In this document: piece after piece, positions 62,721-64,000 of the stretch
Layout of the letters: each line of letters opens with the position of its first letter
How positions within the stretch are numbered: the first letter of the stretch is position 1
Notes under the pieces: model-generated
What the model was told of the DNA's origin: nothing
Database searches by the model: none
The model's input: the letters and a program-made list of their open reading frames with translations, nothing else
Translations under genes and position numbers: made by a program
Source: Labia minor
Taxonomy: Eukaryota > Arthropoda > Insecta > Dermaptera > Spongiphoridae
Assembly: GCA_963082975.1 (NCBI GenBank)
Contig: OY720349.1
Location: forward strand, 45,799,962-45,863,961
Direction of reading: 5' to 3'
Length of the DNA: 64,000 nucleotides

Positions 62721-63330
62721 TACTATCTGGTAAGAGATAGTATTGCAATCACTAAAATTTTCGATGTTGAGATTTTGATGTTTTTATACGTTTTGAAGGT
62801 TCCTGAATCATTTTTACTAAGGTTGAGAAAAATGTCTGTGTGTGTTTATGTGTGTGTGTGTGTATGTATATAACCAAGATTACGCAAAAACGGTTTGAGC
62901 TAGAATGATGAAATTTGGTACATGGGCATTATTCAAAATTCATAGTTTTCTATCAACTTTTGAGAAATGTAGCTCAACCGGAAGAGGGTCATTACCTACA
63001 ACGTTTTGATTTTTTTTTCTTCTAAAGTGACCGTAAAAATAAAGATATATGTTTGATAATTTTTCACATGATTAATAATTGTATAAAACTGCTATATCTA
63101 GAATTTCAGCTTGATTTATTTGCGGAAAGTACTAGAATTAATTTTTTAACACTGCAAATCTCACGCTTCAACACGTAACGTGATGCCATCAACAAAGAGC
63201 CAAACATGCGCTGGTTTAATAAATATGATTTATTAATTTTAATTAATAATTAATTAAATTTAATTTAAATATAATATACGTTATTTAATCCAAATAAAAT
63301 TTGCGAGATAGTCGAGTGGAGCCACTCCAG
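62721..63330 (+). mobile_element. Hairpin-ended non-autonomous repeat, family B, copy B1
   Basis: About 610 bp. Left end TACTATCTGGTAAGAGATAG forms a hairpin. Next come TTTTCGATGTTGAGATTTTG, a (TG)n block, CAAAAACGGTTTGAGCTAG, AAATTTGGTACATGGGCATT, CAACCGGAAGAGGGTCATTA and AACGTGATGCCATCAACAAA. It ends in GCGAGATAGTC followed by the palindromic hairpin GAGTGGAGCCACTC. Left ACTATCT and right AGATAGT are inverted. Two further copies occur on the opposite strand at 13.7 and 37.3 kb. The overlapping short frame is not a gene. Confidence 0.82.
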
Positions 63331-64000
63331 CTAATTTTTTATTATGAATATAGCCATTGTATAATGTAAACAAATATCCATCCAATTAAATCATATCTTA
63401 ATTTTTAATTAAATTAGTTTAAATATTAAAAAAGTAGATTTTAGAGTTGGGAAAATGACATAATACAGCAACAGACTTGACTTTAGAAAAACATACTAAG
63501 AATTTCCCTTTGATATAATTACACATACCTATACTGTTTTTTAAACTTCCAACGAATTAAAATAAATAATATATTTTATATATTTAAAAAAATTACTCTA
63601 TTTTTTGTATTATCTGTAAAGATTTATTGATGCGTTCCTGATTAAAGAAGCAAGGGATAAAAAGGTGGTTGCCCATCTCGCTAGTCGATTTTGATTGGTT
63701 GTCGTGACGAGATCATAAATCCTTGGATCTTAAGAGAGGGCATTCTCAGGAGACCAACAACCTGCTAGGATTCCTTCCCACATCTTTCTCTATCGCCCTT
63801 CCATTGAAGCCACCCACACTTCCTTCTACCACTCACCTCTTTCACTTTTCTTTAAACATTTCAAATATATTTATTTTTTTTTAATTTTAATTATTTTTAC
63901 TATTAATTAATATAATATAACTATTAATATATTAAATATTTATTTTCAATATTAATATTCTTGTTTAGAAAATATTTTATAAATGGTCTTCATCCCATTT
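63331..64000. other. Intron at the right edge of the window
   Basis: AT-rich except 63640-63850 (GGTTGTCGTGACGAGATCAT; CATTCTCAGGAGACCAACAA). No exon seen. Confidence 0.55.

Larger units (their letters stand above)
58177..64000 (+). other. kn: Intron of the COE gene (5' part, at least 5.8 kb)
   Basis: Begins with GTAATTAAAT after the second exon and runs to the end of the window. I saw no sequence encoding the expected next COE segment (start of the IPT domain, TPCIKAISPSEGW-like). It contains a LINE 3' end (60.37-60.77 kb), repeat B1 (62.72-63.33 kb), pyrimidine-rich stretches at 59.6-59.9 and 61.2-61.4 kb, and GC-richer segments at 61.0-61.15, 62.0-62.5 and 63.65-63.85 kb. Confidence 0.85.

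Noticed and set aside
62670-62873. 67-codon frame with a Cys-Val run
   Set aside because: It is the (TG)n block of repeat B1.
63310-63340. Helitron-like 3' end (hairpin followed by CTAA then T) in B1 and B2
   Set aside because: B3 and both A copies lack CTRR after the hairpin, the left ends are not TC, and short inverted ends are present, which Helitrons do not have.
1-64000. tRNA or rRNA genes, CRISPR arrays, bacterial operons
   Set aside because: No cloverleaf with an intact acceptor stem, no rRNA-like sequence and no regularly spaced direct repeats were seen; only degenerate tRNA-like SINE heads.
58177-64000. The next COE exon (IPT domain start)
   Set aside because: No sequence encoding the TPCIKAISPSEGW-like segment was seen.

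Overview
The window is AT-rich eukaryotic DNA (roughly three quarters A+T by eye). It lies almost entirely inside the introns of one gene. Two short exons on the + strand, 40114-40195 and 58059-58176, encode adjoining parts of the DNA-binding domain of a COE/EBF transcription factor (Collier/Knot in insects). They are spliced in frame, have good acceptor tracts, and both use GTAATT donors. They define an intron of at least 40.1 kb to the left, one of 17,863 bp between them, and one of at least 5.8 kb to the right. No other COE exon was recognised. The protein sequence, the transposon families and the GAGA tracts point to an arthropod; the species cannot be told.

Everything else is non-coding or mobile. 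From left to right: hairpin-ended repeat A1 (1.8-2.5 kb); an inverted-repeat element (3.9-4.5 kb); an internally deleted mariner (4.9-5.4 kb); a SINE-like sequence (6.7-7.0 kb); a hAT-like MITE (9.4 kb); repeat B2 (13.7-14.3 kb); a LINE 3' end (17.1 kb); a foldback (19.7 kb); a DNA transposon carrying a broken gene of an arthropod-wide uncharacterised family (24.4-25.6 kb); A2 (28.2-28.8 kb); a tRNA-derived SINE (33.7 kb); a piggyBac-like MITE (35.9 kb); B3 (37.3 kb); a second SINE copy in the opposite orientation (38.6 kb); exon 1 of the pair (40.1 kb); a hAT MITE with a perfect 8-bp target duplication (46.3 kb); a pogo/Tigger-like transposon (53.7-55.2 kb); a 0.73-kb foldback (55.3-56.0 kb); a broken LINE ending about 85 bp before the second exon (57.2-58.0 kb); another LINE 3' end (60.4 kb); and B1 (62.7-63.3 kb).

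Between the repeats lie GC-richer, non-coding islands of 100-450 bp. Three of them hold exact copies of the COE dimer site TCCCNNGGGA: one 1 kb upstream of the first exon, one at 49.0 kb, and a pair 19 bp apart at 51.08-51.10 kb beside a GAGA tract. Four exact sites in sequence this AT-rich is well above what I would expect by chance. This makes the islands candidates for autoregulatory enhancers of the COE gene.

The second notable result is that repeat families A and B, though diverged, share one plan: a hairpin with a TACTNTCNCG start, a (TG)n block, an ACCGGAAG block, and a terminal GC hairpin. They look like two branches of one non-autonomous element group that I cannot place in a known superfamily.
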